A DNA stretch of 64,000 bases from UBA10649 sp965278945 (lineage in GTDB: Bacteria; Actinomycetota; Actinomycetes; S36-B12). Location: the NCBI GenBank assembly GCA_965278945.1, contig OZ257128.1, positions 744,001-808,000 of the forward strand, in the 5' to 3' direction. Every line of letters begins with the position of its first letter. Position 1 is the stretch's first letter. Both the position numbers and the translations under genes were made by a program. A model generated the notes under the pieces. It saw only the letters and a program-made list of their open reading frames with translations, ran no database searches and had not been told where the DNA came from. Positions 51,896-63,900 of the stretch are shown here, in pieces.

Positions 51896-53000
51896 GGCGG
51901 TTTCAAGCGGCTGTTGCACCGAGGGCCCGGTGGAGGGCCTGTTGGGGAGTCTGCCATCCGAGGGTTTGGCGGGGGCGGGTGTTCAAGCTGAGGGCCACGG
52001 TGTCGCAGTCGGCCTGGGTCAGGTGGCGCAGGTCGGCTCCCTTGGGCCAGTACTGGCGTAGCAGTCCGTTGGTGTTCTCATTGGATCCGCGCTGCCACGG
52101 TGAGTGGGGGTCGGCGAAGTAGATGTCGATGTCGGCGTCGATCGCGATGCCGGCGTGCTCGGCCATCTCCTTGCCCTGGTCCCAGGTCAGTGTCCTGCGG
52201 ATCTGGTCGGGCAGCGAGGCGATGATGGGGGTCAGGACCTCGCGCAGGTCGATGGCCTTGTGGGTGTCCGGCAGCGGGGCCAGGAGCACGAACCGGGTGG
52301 TCCGCTCGACCAGGGTGATCACCGCGCCCTTGCCGACACCGCCCAGGAGCAGGTCTCCTTCCCAGTGGCCGGGAACCGCGCGGTCGGTGACCTCGGCGGG
52401 CCGGGCGCTGATCGGGATCATCCCGGTCAGCTTGCCTCGATACTGCTTGCCGCCGTGGGGCTTGCGCGTGGTGCGGCCCGTGCGCAGGTGAGCGGTCAGC
52501 TCGCGGCGCAGCTCGCCTCGGGTCTGCACGAACAGCGAACGGTAGATCGTCTCGTGGCTCACCCGCATAGCCTTGTCGCGCGGGAACAGCGCTGGCAACA
52601 ACGCCGCCACCTGCTGCGGTGACCAGTTCGCGCCCAGCAGCCCGGACACCACCAACGCCAGCGGACCGGTCAGCGTGAACGGCTTGGGGCGCCGGGCACG
52701 CACGGTCGCCCGCCGATGAGCCACCGCCGCCCGATACCGCGGCCGCCGGCCCGGGCGAACCTCGCCGACCGCCTTGCGCTGCGGGACACGCCACGACCGC
52801 CCACCAGCACCGCGATTGATCTCCCGCGTGACCGTCGTGCGATGCCGCCCGATCACCGCCGCGATCTGCGGAACACTCAGACCCTGGCGCAGGCCCCGCT
52901 CGATCACACCCCGGTCATGCTCACTCAGCCGTGCACCCGCCATGACAACCTCCCAGCCAGCTATCGCACCATCCCGGTGCAACAACCAGTTGAGACCGCC
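51896..53000 (-). mobile_element. Complete IS30-family element inside the DUF262 gene
   Basis: A 1,105-bp element with 27-bp imperfect inverted repeats: GGCGGTTTCAAGCGGCTGTT at the left, GGCGGTCTCAACTGGTTGTT read inward from the right end. It is flanked by CGT on both sides (51,893-51,895; 53,001-53,003), a 3-bp duplication usual for the family. The transposase is intact. Precise removal restores the host frame, so insertion is recent. Confidence 0.95.
51903..52943 (-). CDS. IS30-family transposase
   Basis: The 346 residues run from ATG 52,943 (MAGARLSEHDRGVIERGLRQ); the upstream open frame extends into the host gene and is discounted. A helix-turn-helix lies in SVPQIAAVIGRHRTTVTREI. DDE residues are in VPGHWEGDLLLG, LTWDQGKEMAEH and GSNENTNGLLRQYWPKG. 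It differs clearly from the split copy near 2.7 kb, so the two are separate arrivals. It ends in the left inverted repeat. Confidence 0.95.
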   Translation of the reverse strand: MAGARLSEHDRGVIERGLRQGLSVPQIAAVIGRHRTTVTREINRGAGGRSWRVPQRKAVGEVRPGRRPRYRAAVAHRRATVRARRPKPFTLTGPLALVVSGLLGANWSPQQVAALLPALFPRDKAMRVSHETIYRSLFVQTRGELRRELTAHLRTGRTTRKPHGGKQYRGKLTGMIPISARPAEVTDRAVPGHWEGDLLLGGVGKGAVITLVERTTRFVLLAPLPDTHKAIDLREVLTPIIASLPDQIRRTLTWDQGKEMAEHAGIAIDADIDIYFADPHSPWQRGSNENTNGLLRQYWPKGADLRHLTQADCDTVALSLNTRPRQTLGWQTPQQALHRALGATAA

Positions 53001-54807
53001 CGTCCTCAGTCTCCGTGACCGGTACAGATTCACCGCTGGGGAGGTCGACCTGGGTGGCGATGTTGTCCTCGGCATCGGCAAGCGCAGATAGGAGAGCCAT
53101 CACGGGTAGGTCGGCCGTCCACGAGCCAGCGAGCGTCTCCACCGCTAGCCGCAGGGTCCCCTTCTCGGCTTCGTGATCCGCATACAACTGAAGGCTCACA
53201 CGCGTGGACGCTCCAACTCCCTCGTTGTCGGCATCGGCTACGAAGCCCGGCGCCCACAAGTCGAGGAAAGCGTTGATGGCACTAGCGAGTGCGGCACGAC
53301 GTGTCGCTACGAACGCTAGGTAGTTGGTCGCGCCGCGAAGTGGCAAGTCAAGCGGGATGAAGTGCCTTTTGAGTTCAGCGTCGTCAAGTTCCGGGAAGTA
53401 GGTCGACGGCGGCCTTGCGGAGATCCGCTTGTTTGCCGCCTCGGAAATGAACGCAAGATTGGCCAGATCGTTTATCTGAGCCTTGCTATAAGTGCTCTTC
53501 AACGTCGCCTGCGGATGTATGTGGTGGTACTCAATCCGGAAGTGTCCCTTTCCGTCGAGTCCAATCTTCGTCGCAGTCCACCAATCCGTAGCTCCCTGTG
53601 CGCGTGCCGCCAAAAAGGAGAGCATGAACGCCGCACTCTTGAGCGAGCGGCCCACGAGGTAGTCGGGCGAAATGTGGTAACGGCTCGTGATTCCGAGATT
53701 CTCATACAAGCCCCGAAGGCCTCTATCCGCGATCGCCTTCTTGTCCTGGGCGAACAAAGTGTCGATCGCACCCGTGTAGCGGCTCGTGAGACTGGCGACC
53801 AGCAGCCAATAGATAAGGGCATTTGCGTCCTGCTGGGTCATCGGCGTCTTCGCGTCACGAGTTCCCAAGAAGCCGATCAAGGGAACGAGTGCGTTGATCG
53901 ATGGCAAAAGGGTGTCGGTGCCCATGTCGAGGTTGTGACGCAGCAGGTTGAGGAGATGCTCCGTGCCACGAACGACGACGTCCCAGCCAGCATCGATCTC
54001 CTCGTTGGACGCGCTCGCAATGCCACCCAAGGAACCGCCGGAGCTGCCATAAAGGGCAAGGGCGCGGGTCATGGTGCTGATGCCGAGCTGCGGATAGCCG
54101 AGGTCGGCGTTCTTGTCCGCTCTCGCCTTGATCTTGTCGTAGAAACCGGGGTACTTCGCCGTCAAAGTTGCTAGAGCAAGGTCACCGCGAGTGAGGTTCT
54201 TTCCGCGGGAGTTCACCCTAACGAAGATCTCGGTGACCTCCTCATACGCCATGTGCTGGAGGATCTCAACGCGGTACTTGTAGTCACGGATCTTTCCCAC
54301 TCGATTGATTCGGTCGTCAAGCTCGTCTTCGTCGATGTCCTGGTAGGTCGTGCGAAGCGCACGCTTCTCTGCGGCTTTGAACTCGCCTCGCAAAAGGATC
54401 TGGACGGGGATCCAACGAACGTCCTTCTTAGTGGCACCGCTTTCGAGTTGAAACTTCTCGGTGACGACGTTGAAGACCACCTTGGCGCGTTCGTGGCCGC
54501 TGAATACGCGATGCAGGGACGTAAGTCGCTGCTGGCCGTCAAGGAGGTACTGCGGCCTCGTCACGGATGTCTCTGCGACACTCGACGCGACATCCTTCTC
54601 GGCGACTTCGTCGTCTGACTCCCACAGCAGAAGACTTCCCGACGGATAGCCTCGATAGAGGCTGTCCAGCAGCCATGCGATTTGGCTGCTCTTCCAGACG
54701 TAGTCCCGTTGGATTTCCGGAAGTCTGATGTCACGCGTGCCCACCCGCTCGAGCAGCGTGCTCACGCTCATGTCCTGCGCAACGAATCCCATGAATCTCG
54801 TCTCCTC

Positions 54808-57344
<2,537 letters not shown>

Positions 57345-57348
<4 letters not shown>

Positions 57349-59020
57349 CCATCTATCTCCATCGGACGGATGAGGGACTCGATGAAATCAATCTCCTCAG
57401 ATGAGAGTGAATACTTCGCATAGAGCATTTCGTCGCTCCATGGTTCGGAGAAGTCCTGGATGGGCACCCAGGAGTAGGCAGATCTTGCAAGGTCTTGCGC
57501 TGAGGAACGAGTCGCCACAAGGAACCGGAAGAACTTCGTCGTCACGTACGACATGCAGTTTCGAGCGCTCGTCTCGTCGCCATACGCGCCCAATAACACG
57601 TAAGTCTCAGTGACGACCGACCCGGGCGGGAGCAATCCTGAGAGCGACAAGACGCGACGCATCCCGTTCTTGTCGGCCTGGCCCGCATGCTCGGAGGATG
57701 ACTTGGACGTGAACACCTTCCATTTGTCGATGAGATCGTCATTCACGGTGATCTCGGCCCTCGGAGTCCAAGCGCGCCGCCACTTTGGAGCACTAGCACG
57801 TCTGTGTCACTCTGTTTGGCCTCGCTGCCCCTGAAGAAGGTTCGTAGCCCGAATGGCTTCTGCGAACTCACCTGCTGATCGAACCTCCGATCTGCAGGCA
57901 ACGAGAGTGATTCACTTCCGGTCTCCACGGCCATGACCTTTTTGAGGATGGAGAGGCTCTGGTTCTGACGCACGAAAATTTCCGCACCGGGCTCCAGAAG
58001 AGGCCGCACTACCTCAGACGGAGCATTCGGATCCTGGTAAGAGACCACGGTGCAGTCGCCCTCGTAGTCGCGATCCCAGAGGAAGTAGCAAATCCCTCCG
58101 GCAACGTCGACCCCTTGAAAGCACTGACGACTATCTGGGTAGTCCACTAGGCGTCGGATACGCCGATCCATGAGCGTCGACCGCCGAAACTCGTCAAGGC
58201 CTCGACCGCCGAAGAACCAGCGTGAAGGAATGACCATGCTGAGAAGGCGAGGCTCGAGCAGTTTCGCCTGGTCAACGAACCGGTTGTAGATGGGGACCGC
58301 GCTTGCCCCGTGTCCACCGTCATCGAGCTGATAGGGCGGATTCCCGATGATGACGTCAAACTGCATGTCTTCTCCGAACAGCTCGGCCAGCCGAGTCTTT
58401 ATATCGTCAGTGTGGATGAAGGCGTAAGCGTGGGTCTCTAGACCGTCGCCGCGGTCGAGGGTTTTCTGACTGGCGCCACAGAACTTGCACCTGCCGTTGG
58501 TGAACTTCTTTATACGGTTGCCATGTTCGTCAGCAGTGATGATCCACTCAGTGCCGCCCATCCAGGTGTGATCTATGGATTCGAACCAAATATTTCCGTC
58601 CTCGTGGTCGAAAGACTTGGCGATGGAGTGCTTCCCGTTGGCCCACTTGGAACAGTAGAGGCTACGACGCGCAATCAGGCTGGTGAGTTCAGTGATTCCG
58701 ATGCCGAACACCTGCTTAGTAAGAATGTGATCGACGCGCTCTTCAAGATCGGGGAATTCGGTCCGGAGACCTTCGACGAGCCGAGCTGCTATCTCGCGCA
58801 GGAAGACTCCAGACTTCGTGAAGGGGTCGAGGAAGCGGAGCGACGACTTGCCCCAGATGTTCTCGCCGTCATGCTCGGCGGCCCAGGCGTCGGCGATGAG
58901 ATTGAGCATCTGGTTTGCGAAATCGGGCGGCGTGAACACCTCGTCGTTCGACAAGTTGGCGATACAGGTCAACACATCGGGGTTCCGGTTACGAAGGCTG
59001 AATGGGACCTGCTCAGTCAT
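57345..59020 (-). pseudogene. Eco57I-type adenine methyltransferase, apparent frameshift
   Basis: From ATG 59,020 the first frame gives 425 residues: DEVFTPPDFANQMLNL, the motif I variant FLDPFTKSGVFL, a CKFCGASQ cysteine pair, and the catalytic NPPY in FDVIIGNPPYQLDD. It stops at 57,743 after a divergent tail. The missing family C-terminus continues in another frame from about 57,780 to 57,345 (RRAWTPRAEITVNDDLIDKW, VPIQDFSEPWSDEML). One extra base in GGCGGCGCGC near 57,774-57,783 would restore about 557 residues. It could be a real disruption or a base-calling error. It overlaps the first methylase gene by eight bases and the helicase by four. Confidence 0.85.
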
Positions 59021-59654
59021 TGCTGCTTCTCGCAATGTCAGTGACCGAGATCGTGCCGTGGTCGCTGGTCGGAGTGAAGATCTCGTGCTTGCCAACGTCG
59101 GTGAAAAGTGTGTCCGCCTCACCGAACGATGACATCTGCGTGAGGGTGTAGAAGCGGAAGTCTCGACGGTGGTAGCGGCCCTTGCCCAGGTAAGACCACT
59201 CTGCAAACGTGATGGGCTGGGGCGTCAGTGCACGAGTCTGCATCGAAAGTGCATCACCGTTGACGATGTTCAAGGCCAAGACGTTGACGGCGGCAGCGTG
59301 CCACTCGTCGTGCTCGCTCAGACCGAGGTAGCCGGTGAGAACCTCGAGCAGGTTCTCGCGGCACTCGGTGACGTTATCGGCAAGGAGCTCGATTCCATAG
59401 AGGGACATTAGCGCCAGCAGCGCGTGGTGGCGCTTCTCGAACTCGCTCTTGCCGTAGCGGGCGTCTACCGTGGCGAGCTTGCGCCGCAGTACCGGAACCA
59501 GGAAGTTCCCTGAACCGCATGCTGGCTCTAGGAATCGGGAGTCGATGCGCTCAGCCTCGGTCTGGACCATTCCGATCATTGCTTCGACCAACTCCGCCGG
59601 AGTGAACACCTCCCCGTGATCAGCTACACGCTGCTTCGACCTCATCAAACTCAC
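59013..59654 (-). CDS. Short class I methyltransferase subunit (N6-adenine type)
   Basis: The 213 residues run from GTG 59,654 (ATG 59,645 is also possible). It has the N-terminal HGEVFTPAELVEAM and SAM-binding motif I FLEPACGSGNFLVPVL, but no NPPY-type catalytic motif, so it is unlikely to methylate alone. The next gene repeats the same opening pattern and carries NPPY; the two overlap by eight bases. They probably form one heteromeric methylase. A SAM-binding regulatory subunit is the simplest reading. Confidence 0.8.
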   Translation of the reverse strand: MSLMRSKQRVADHGEVFTPAELVEAMIGMVQTEAERIDSRFLEPACGSGNFLVPVLRRKLATVDARYGKSEFEKRHHALLALMSLYGIELLADNVTECRENLLEVLTGYLGLSEHDEWHAAAVNVLALNIVNGDALSMQTRALTPQPITFAEWSYLGKGRYHRRDFRFYTLTQMSSFGEADTLFTDVGKHEIFTPTSDHGTISVTDIARSSND

Positions 59655-59745
59655 CAGCCCAGACTATTGGTGGCGGCCGACAAAGGCGGTGGACCTAGGC
59701 CTCACGAGGCATGAATGACCAGTGGTGGGAACCGCGAGGTGCCCG

Positions 59746-60542
59746 TCAGGCGATGAACTGCAGATACCCAAGAACGGCTGCGGTGACAGTGGCAGCCCCG
59801 ATCGCCAGTGACCAAACTGCGGTCGTGGTCTTCCACCACAGTGGGGTGTCTACTTCCCGCGCGCTCGCATCTGCCTGTGCGATCGCCATTGGAGAGTCGG
59901 AGTTGACGATGACGCGGTTGTTCTTGCCGTGGACCATCACGGCCACTGCACGGTCTGAGGCGTCCCTACTTGGAATCTCGGACTCTTTGGGAGTCGTCGC
60001 GCGGAGTTCAGACACCAAGTGGCCAGAGCCGTCCGCACGCGGTCAACGATGCCCTCGACCGCGACAACACCGACAGACCAGTAGAGGCGTTCGATCGAAC
60101 TGAAGGGGTCATCGCTTTGCGAGTTCATGTATAAGACGACCTCCGCAGCGCCAGCATCGCCGAGTTTGAGCGTTGATTCTCCGCTAGACCTTGCCGTGCG
60201 AACCATGGCCTCGATCTCACCGATGCCCTGTCCGAACGCAAGGCCTCCCGAATAGTGTTTTCTCGCGAAATCAGGCAATTGAAAAGCGCTGATTGTCTGT
60301 CCTTTGTAGTGAAGGTTGCCTTGAAATCCGTCGATCTGAATCGGTGCAGGAACAGTTCGGTATTCAGGAATCTCCGAACCTGCCCGGTAGCCATTTAGTT
60401 CCAAGGATGCCCAATCTCGCATGTCCGCAGAACCCGAGCGGCCGCCTAAAACCATCACCTTTCGCAGGGTGTCTGCCAAGGGTTGATCCCCGATCGCGCC
60501 TGCCTCAATCTGATCGAGCAGGGATGCGTCGCGTCGACTCAT
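59746..60542 (-). pseudogene. AbiTii-domain abortive infection gene, apparent frameshift
   Basis: From ATG 60,542 the first 175 codons match the AbiTii domain: LLDQIEAGAIGDQPLADTLR, SADMRDWASLELNGY and PEYRTV, then VDRVRTALAT. The frame then slips at about 60,016-60,020. The second frame continues naturally (LVSELRATTPKESEIPSRD) and ends with one membrane helix (VWSLAIGAATVTAAVLGYLQ) near the C-terminus. One extra base would give about 265 residues. Upstream residues in the long first frame (to 60,752) are not coding. AbiTii proteins are associated with phage exclusion; the mechanism is not visible in the sequence. Confidence 0.8.
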
Positions 60543-60923
60543 GAGTTGAATGATTCCGCGGCACTCTGACAACGCTCTTGACGCGGGCGGGTGGGGTCCC
60601 CGGTGGTGGTGTTCGCCTCCACTCGGTGGGTTCCTGTGTCGCCGTCGGCCCGGGCAGGAGTCAGGACATCGCGCGCATGGGAGATGAGTTTGCGCGGCAC
60701 CGAGGGGGTCACAGCGTTGTGGAGGTATGCGGGACAACGTCGCAACTAACACGAAGTGCCACGACAGCCAGGAAATCGAATCCCAGGCAACTCAACGGCT
60801 AACTACATGCCCCGGAGACGAATCCACGCCCAGGAAATCGAATCCCAGAAATCCCTCTCCCGCCGCAGCGACCCACGACCGCATCACGTATCCGGCTTGG
60901 AATCCGGATTCACAGGTGTGGCG
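60543..60923. repeat. Intergenic region with a 19-bp direct repeat and a small palindrome
   Basis: CCAGGAAATCGAATCCCAG occurs at 60,768-60,786 and again at 60,830-60,848, 62 bp apart. A palindrome GAATCCGGATTC lies at 60,900-60,911, just before the relaxase start. Repeats and palindromes directly upstream of a relaxase gene are typical of transfer origins, but no nic site is recognised. No gene is supported in this gap. Confidence 0.6.
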
Positions 60924-63900
60924 ATGACCGCGCACGCGAAGGTGACGATCATCGGTCACAGCGCAGCGGGCATGGGTCAGGTCTGGTACCGGGTCACCGG
61001 CACCACCGGAGTCGGTAATGTCCAGGTCGCCTACCGAGTCGGCGCCGGCACCGAGGACGTTCGTCGCGTGCGCTTCGTCGGGGCGGGAGCGACTGCAGAG
61101 CTTGTCGGCTTCCAGCCGGGCGAGCTCATCACCGAACCGGTCGACTATCTGCGCATCGAGCTCGCCTTCTCTGGCAGGTACCTGACGCGCGGGGTGAAGA
61201 CGCAGCGGGCGAGATTGGCACGGGTGCCAGCAGGCCCGGTCCGCGAGGTCGTCGTTGCCGCGCTAGACCGGGCTGGCTTGGACGGGGCAGCGGTCTTCGC
61301 GTCTCGGGATTCCGCGAGCTGGTGGCGTGCAGTGTCGAATGCCGCAGGGCTGGACCGTTCAGTGTCGTTCCTGACCGCGACCGGTCTACTCCGGGCCGCC
61401 GAGCGTGCGGGCGCGATGGTTGACGAGTCGCGGCTCCATGCCGTCCTCGGTTACTCGACCCGCACCCGCCTGACCGGCCCCGTCACGGTGCACCGGGACC
61501 GGGACGCGGTCCAACAATTGGCGCTGGATGCCGTCGAGGTCGAGGCCTTGAGCGATGCGGAACTGGGGGAGCGGGTGTGGCGATCTGCAGAGGAGGCGTC
61601 GTCGCGTCGAGAACCGGTCGGTAACGCCGGGTACGAGCTGACGTTGACGCTGCCGAAGTCGATCAGTCTGTACGCCCTGACTCATGATGCCGTCACGGCT
61701 GGGGAGTGGCTGGACGTCATGGAGGCAGCCGCGACCCGGGCGCTCGAGCGGCTAATGGCCGAGGCGGGATTCTGCTCGACCGGTCACCGCGGAGACGGGC
61801 AAGACGTTCAGGTCATGGCCGCGGACGGGTGGGCAGGATTCATCGCCACCGAGATCTCCTCGCGTGCCGGGGACCCGCACCTGCACGTGCACTGCACGCT
61901 GCCCAACGTGCTGGTCGGTCGCGACGGCGTGGTGCGAACGATGGCCGACGGCGGCCGGGAGCTGGTGATCAACGCGCCGCGGTTCGCAGCCTGGGGCCAG
62001 GAGTTCGTCATCGCCGAGGCCCAGGCCCGCGGCTTACTCGGCGAGGTGTGGTTCAGCCCGGCGACGGCGCAGTGGGAGGTCGGCGGGTTCAGCGACGACA
62101 CCTTGACCGCGTTCTCGCGCGGCCGCCAGGCAGTGTTGGCCGAGGAGGACGACACCGACAACGGCCAACCCCTGAGTCGCCGTGCGCGTGCAGCGCGGAA
62201 TCGGGCCGCAAAGACCCGCGCCACTGCGGCCAAGGCGGACGACCAGCCAACGTGGACGCAGCTCCGCGAGCTGACGTTCGCCCGTGCGGAGGGACTTGGG
62301 CTGGACCTCGCGGCAGAGCGCGACGCTCTCGGGGAGCGCTTCCGCGCCCCGTCGACATGGACGGACGATGACTGGGTCGACTGGGTCTCCTATGTCGCAT
62401 GCCACCACGAATCCGTGACCAGCCTGGCGAAGATCCGTTCCATCGTCGACCTCGCCACCGTCGGGATGCCCGATGCGGAACGGACCCGGATCACGCGCCT
62501 GGCAGTGGAGGAGGCGTTCGTCCGAGCGCACGAGTCGCGGGACCGCGGGATGCGCACCGGCGGCCAGCAGTGGATCTCTGTTGCCGCGATGGACGCCGAG
62601 ACCCGACTGCTGGAACATATGGCCGCAAGCGTCAGCGAGCAGCCTGCCCAAACGTGGCGGACTGCTTCAGCGGTCAGCCGCTTCGAGGCCGACCGTGGCT
62701 GGGAGTTGTCGGAGGAGCAGCGCAGCGCCGTCAGCGCGATCGTCGAGGGCAACGCGCCGATCACTTTGATCTCCGGTGTCGGCGGCTCCGGCAAGACGAG
62801 CGTGCTCGCCGCGGCGAATATGGGATTTACAGGGCAGCGGTATGGGCTGCTGGTCACGTCCACCGCGACACGCGCCGCATCTGCGGCGGGCCACGAGTCC
62901 GGTGCGTCCTGGATGAACCTCACCGCGCTCGTGCATCGGATCCATGCCGGGCAACCGGTGCAAGCCCGGGTGATCGCGGTGGACGAGGCGTCCATGGCAG
63001 ACGTCGCCAGTTTGGCCCGTGTCGCCGACTACTGCGTCAGCACCGGCAAGCGGCTCGTTCTCCAAGGTGACCATGCGCAACTTCGAGCCGTCGGCGCTGG
63101 CGACGCGTTCAATGTCCTCTGCGCTGCACACCCGGCCTCTGTCGTCAGGCTCGACACGAACCAGCGCCAACGCACCGAGTTGGGCCGGGCAGTCGCTGCT
63201 GCGCTGCACGACCGAGACCTCGACACTGCCTGGGAGCACCTGACAGCTGATGGCGCAGTGCTGGTCGCCCGGAGCCGGGAACACAAACTCGACCTCGTCG
63301 CGAGTACCGTCGCACGAGAGATCGCCGAGCACGGGGCGGTCGGGGTCACGTGCGACGCGGTGACGAATGCCGAGGTCGACGAGCTCAACGATCGGATCCA
63401 CGGCCGACTCCTCGCCTCGGGTGCTCTCGACCCGCGGGAAACCGTCACGTACCGCACCCCATCTGGCGAGCGAGTGCTGGCGCCGGGCACCGTCCTGCGC
63501 GTCAGAACACCGCGCAGCGACCGCAACCCCGACCGGCGGCTCGTACGCGGCGCCCGGGCCGTCGTCATCCAACCCGGCCGCGATGAGGTTACGGTCCGCC
63601 TCGACGACGGCACCGAACGGGCCATGAGTCCGCGGGTGCTGCTTCGGCACCTGGACTACGGGTATGCCGGAACGACGCACAAGGTTCAAGGCCAGACCAG
63701 TGAAGTCCACATCGCCTCGCTCGGGCCGACCAAAGACCTCGCCAGCCTGTACGTCAGTTCTACCCGGGCGCGCGAACGGACGGTTTTCGTCGCGGACGCG
63801 CGTGACTACCTGACCGACATGGAGATGCGCAGCGCCTGCCGGTGGAACCCGGCCGACCTCGACGACGAAGTCCTCGACCGTGTCCACAAGGTCCTCACGG

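Larger units (their letters stand above)
51720..54792 (-). pseudogene. DUF262-HNH (GmrSD-like) nuclease gene split by IS30-family element
   Basis: The main part (54,792-53,001, about 597 codons) has a DUF262 domain: IRLPEIQRDYVW, the DGQQR-type LLDGQQRLTSLH, and FVRVNSRGKNLTRGDLALA, followed by an HNH-like region FRIEYHHIHPQATL, NLAFISEAANKRI. Such proteins are modification-dependent or NTP-regulated nucleases (GmrSD, SspE, BrxU relatives). Removing the inserted element and one CGT copy joins it in frame to 51,892-51,720, ending in EWRELLDREF and FPVREC with a proper stop, 654 residues in all. As sequenced, the protein loses its last 57 residues and gains 26 from the element. It starts 15 bases after the helicase stop. 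Confidence 0.9.

Noticed and set aside
60768..60848. Two 19-bp direct repeats considered as a CRISPR array
   Set aside because: Only two copies, no regular spacer series and no cas genes.
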